NCBI GenBank assembly: GCA_018907035.1
Contig: JACCIC010000002.1
Span: forward strand, 2,625,001 to 2,689,000
Origin: Sycobia sp. Sy_11
Taxonomy: Eukaryota; Arthropoda; Insecta; Hymenoptera; Epichrysomallidae
DNA: 64,000 bases
Reading direction: 5' to 3'
Shown: piece after piece, positions 62,006 through 64,000 of the stretch
Layout of the letters: each line of letters begins with the position of its first letter
Position numbering within the stretch: the first letter of the stretch is position 1
Translations under genes and position numbers: made by a program
The notes under the pieces: model-generated
What the model saw: only the letters and a program-made list of their open reading frames with translations
Databases searched by the model: none
What the model was told of the DNA's origin: nothing

Positions 62006-62800
62006 CCATTTCATTCCTATTTCAATCGGCCATGAGTTTGACGATATAGAGTTAATGTTTGTATTCGTTGTTAGTGCTGAGGGGCATACACATACAACGA
62101 CACATAGCAATGACACATACCTTAGCTATGTGTCATTAATGTTTACAAACAAAACCATTAGCTGATTTAGTACTAAGAAATATCCAGTGCGAAGCATCTT
62201 CATAGGTAATTTCTAGTGACTCCAGTAGAATTTTCTCGTGTTTTTCTTTAATATAGATTTGTCTTCTGAAGGCCATAATGTAAGTAGGGCCAGATATACT
62301 AGACCAAGCTCTAATAGGATGCATTTATAATACACATGAAAGCCTCTAGCTGCTGGACACTGCAGTATGACATATGGGCACATAGATAAAACGTTTGAGT
62401 TAATAATGACCTTAGCATCAATTATTTTATCGACAAGGTTTTTGTTATTTTAAGAAATTTTTCCTGCAGATTTCGAATAACTTGACCATAGATGTCTTCG
62501 TATTTGGAGGCTGTCAACAAAACAAGCTATTTTTTATGTCTATATATGAGCATAACTGCTGATTAGCCAGAGTAATTGAACATGTGCCATCGAAAGGAAG
62601 TAGTAATAATCAACAGGCACAATATGTAGAGGATATGGTGATAAGCTAAGACTTTTCATTCGAACGTTTCATTTGAATTTAAACGGGTTAGACAGCGTGA
62701 GCCCGAGCGCTGCCATGCAGCAAAATCGTTTTTTATACCCTTGCTCGTATCAGAGCCGTTTTTCACAAAGTTGCCTTCGGTTTCAATAACTTAAAATTAA

Positions 62801-63203
62801 TAATGCTTCTAATTCAGTGTCTTCCACAGTTTTTGTACTTTCGTTCTCTGAAACGTTCTCCATAGGGTAGCCTCAGTAAGGTTTTTGCAGTTCGAGATTT
62901 ACTTCAGCTGCTGTTTTCTTCCAAGGCAATTAAAAATTATACTTCCTGTAATGACGATTAATTGGCTCAATATCAGACATTTTCACGGAATTACAAATTG
63001 TCACACAGAAAAAAAATGTTTATGTGTGGAAATGCATATCTCGCACAAACATTGTTATTTTACCATAGATTATACTCACTAAGAATTATGCATAAGATTG
63101 TTTAGCTCTTTTTTCAATTTCTAGGTTTACTCTGATAGTACTGAATGAATTAGACATCTACTATTATTGCACAAATACTAATGAATATATAAATAATTTT
63201 CAG
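62801..63203. other. AT-rich DNA upstream of the T2-like exons
   Basis: The first exon or exons of the T2-like gene, including a signal peptide, should lie here or farther left. A TTTCAATTTCTAG at 63111-63123 is a possible acceptor, but no upstream coding exon joins cleanly in phase 2. I could not identify the start. Confidence 0.4.
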
Positions 63204-63962
63204 TGCCTCAGGTAGTTATGCTAAACTTGGATTGGTTCAAATATTTTCCGCTACCCCAATTTTTTATGAACAAATACATAGAAGAGACGTATCCGCTGAT
63301 AATATAGAAACATATTTAACAGAACACATAGAAGCACTTCAAGGGGAAACGTGGGTTATAAGTGAGTTAATTACGTATAATTCAGCTCATCGACTGATTA
63401 GAAAATGTACAGACGCTTCAGGGGAAGAATTGAATTTAAATTACGAGAATCTTGGTCAGGATATAAAAGAAGCTTTAATGATAAAATGGCCTCGTTTAAC
63501 AATAGATGGGACGGATGTGTCTGACTGGAAAGTATACTACTATGAGTTTGGGTCTTGCGTTTCGGAAGATGGATCGGATTACTTTCGCAAAGCTTTTGAA
63601 CTGTACGATAAATATGACATTAAAGCTATACTTGGCGAAGCTAGAATTTATCCAGGAGGGAAATACGATTTCTCTTTGATTTCAAATACCATTTCAAATG
63701 CTTTAGGTAGTTTGGTAAACGTGCGTTGTATGCACCCATGGGTAAGTTATAATATAGCTAACTTATTTTTGAAAATTTGAATTAAATTAAATATCATATT
63801 TTATTTTAGTATTATAAAAGTACGGATCAATTTTTGTACAGTGTTGAAATCTGCTTCGATGAATATGATGAGTTAATTGATTGCAGACCACTCGAGAATG
63901 TAGTTTACGACTGCAGGGAAACTGAAGATGTTAATTATCCTTTGGTACCTGAAGGTTACTAA
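63204..63962 (+). CDS. Ribonuclease T2-like protein lacking the catalytic motifs (5' incomplete)
   Basis: Two exons are clear: 63204-63741 (after TTTTCAG, phase 2) and 63810-63962, joined in phase 0 across a 68-base intron and ending in TAA. The product matches the T2 ribonuclease layout in order. It has a first strand (LGLVQIFSATPIF), the site of active motif I (TWVISELI), WPRL, the site of motif II (WKVYYYEFGSC), then YFRKAFELYDKYDIKAIL, a GKYDFSLISNTISNALG segment and the C-terminal VEICFDEYDELIDC with conserved cysteines. Active T2 enzymes, which cleave RNA in secretory or lysosomal compartments, need His in motif I (IHGLWP) and His/Glu/Lys/His in motif II (HEWEKHGTC). Here Ser stands for the first His and none of the motif II histidines or lysine remains. 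The fold is therefore probably kept while RNase activity is lost. The first exon with the signal peptide is not found. The reading frame is otherwise intact, which argues for a working pseudoenzyme rather than a pseudogene. Confidence 0.75.
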
Positions 63963-64000
63963 TCAATATTGGTCAATACTAATCAATATTGTTACATATC

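Larger units (their letters stand above)
60800..62800. other. Region with decayed coding-like fragments and an internal duplication
   Basis: On the plus strand a GC-richer piece at about 60830-60960 reads as an Ala/Lys/Glu-rich peptide that ends without context. On the minus strand, pieces between 62330 and 61560 look like worn coding sequence. One is a frame at 62324-62136 and another a Leu/Lys-rich, coiled-coil-like segment near 61890-61840, similar in style to the coiled coil that follows THAP domains; that comparison is weak. A third frame lies at 61746-61561. Stops interrupt all of them. A decayed transposon or gene is likely, but the family is not established. Confidence 0.35.

Overview
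The window reads as nuclear DNA of an insect, most likely a hymenopteran; a chalcid-type parasitoid would fit, but the species is not fixed by the sequence. Supporting signs are short introns with GTAAG donors, a divergent ionotropic receptor, a mariner element and an R1-clade LINE remnant. AT-rich intergenic DNA alternates with CpG-rich islands, and dinucleotide microsatellites (TA, GA, CA) are very dense. No bacterial-style operon, CRISPR array or virus is seen.

Layout. (1) About 1-24.7 kb has no exon I can defend. It is a microsatellite-rich landscape with GC/CpG-rich islands (about 5.5-6.8, 14.5-15.7, 16.4-19.1 and 20.3-22.8 kb). The strongest gene-like signal is a perfect GTAAGT splice donor on the minus strand at 22,380 in the largest island. 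It is compatible with a promoter and first exon of a leftward gene whose other exons lie in or beyond a long intron. (2) About 24.7-46 kb is AT-rich and gene-poor. It holds a decayed R1-clade LINE fragment (27.3-28.4 kb), degenerate AT-rich repeat tracts (32.2-33.2 and 37.2-38.7 kb, the second enclosing a tRNA-like SINE or tRNA pseudogene), and small GC islands near 31.2-32.3, 34.7-35.6, 36.5-37.1, 41.6-42 and 44-45.2 kb. (3) At 46.2-48.0 kb lies a clear two-coding-exon minus-strand gene for a 410-residue secreted, cysteine-rich protein of unknown family, probably with an upstream non-coding exon near 49.2 kb. (4) At 55.1-57.4 kb lies a plus-strand divergent ionotropic receptor gene, intact except for one single-base frameshift. 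(5) A mariner element with good terminal inverted repeats and TA target sites (57,502-58,711) carries a dead transposase. (6) At 59-63 kb there is AT-rich DNA with decayed coding-like fragments, including a diverged internal duplication. (7) At 63.2-63.96 kb are the last two exons of a ribonuclease T2-like gene in which both catalytic motifs have been replaced.

The genes do not form an obvious pathway. The recognisable set (secreted orphan protein, chemoreceptor, T2-like pseudoenzyme) consists of fast-evolving families. The main candidates for something undescribed are the secreted 410-residue protein and the non-catalytic T2-fold protein. All calls come from reading the sequence; no database search was possible.
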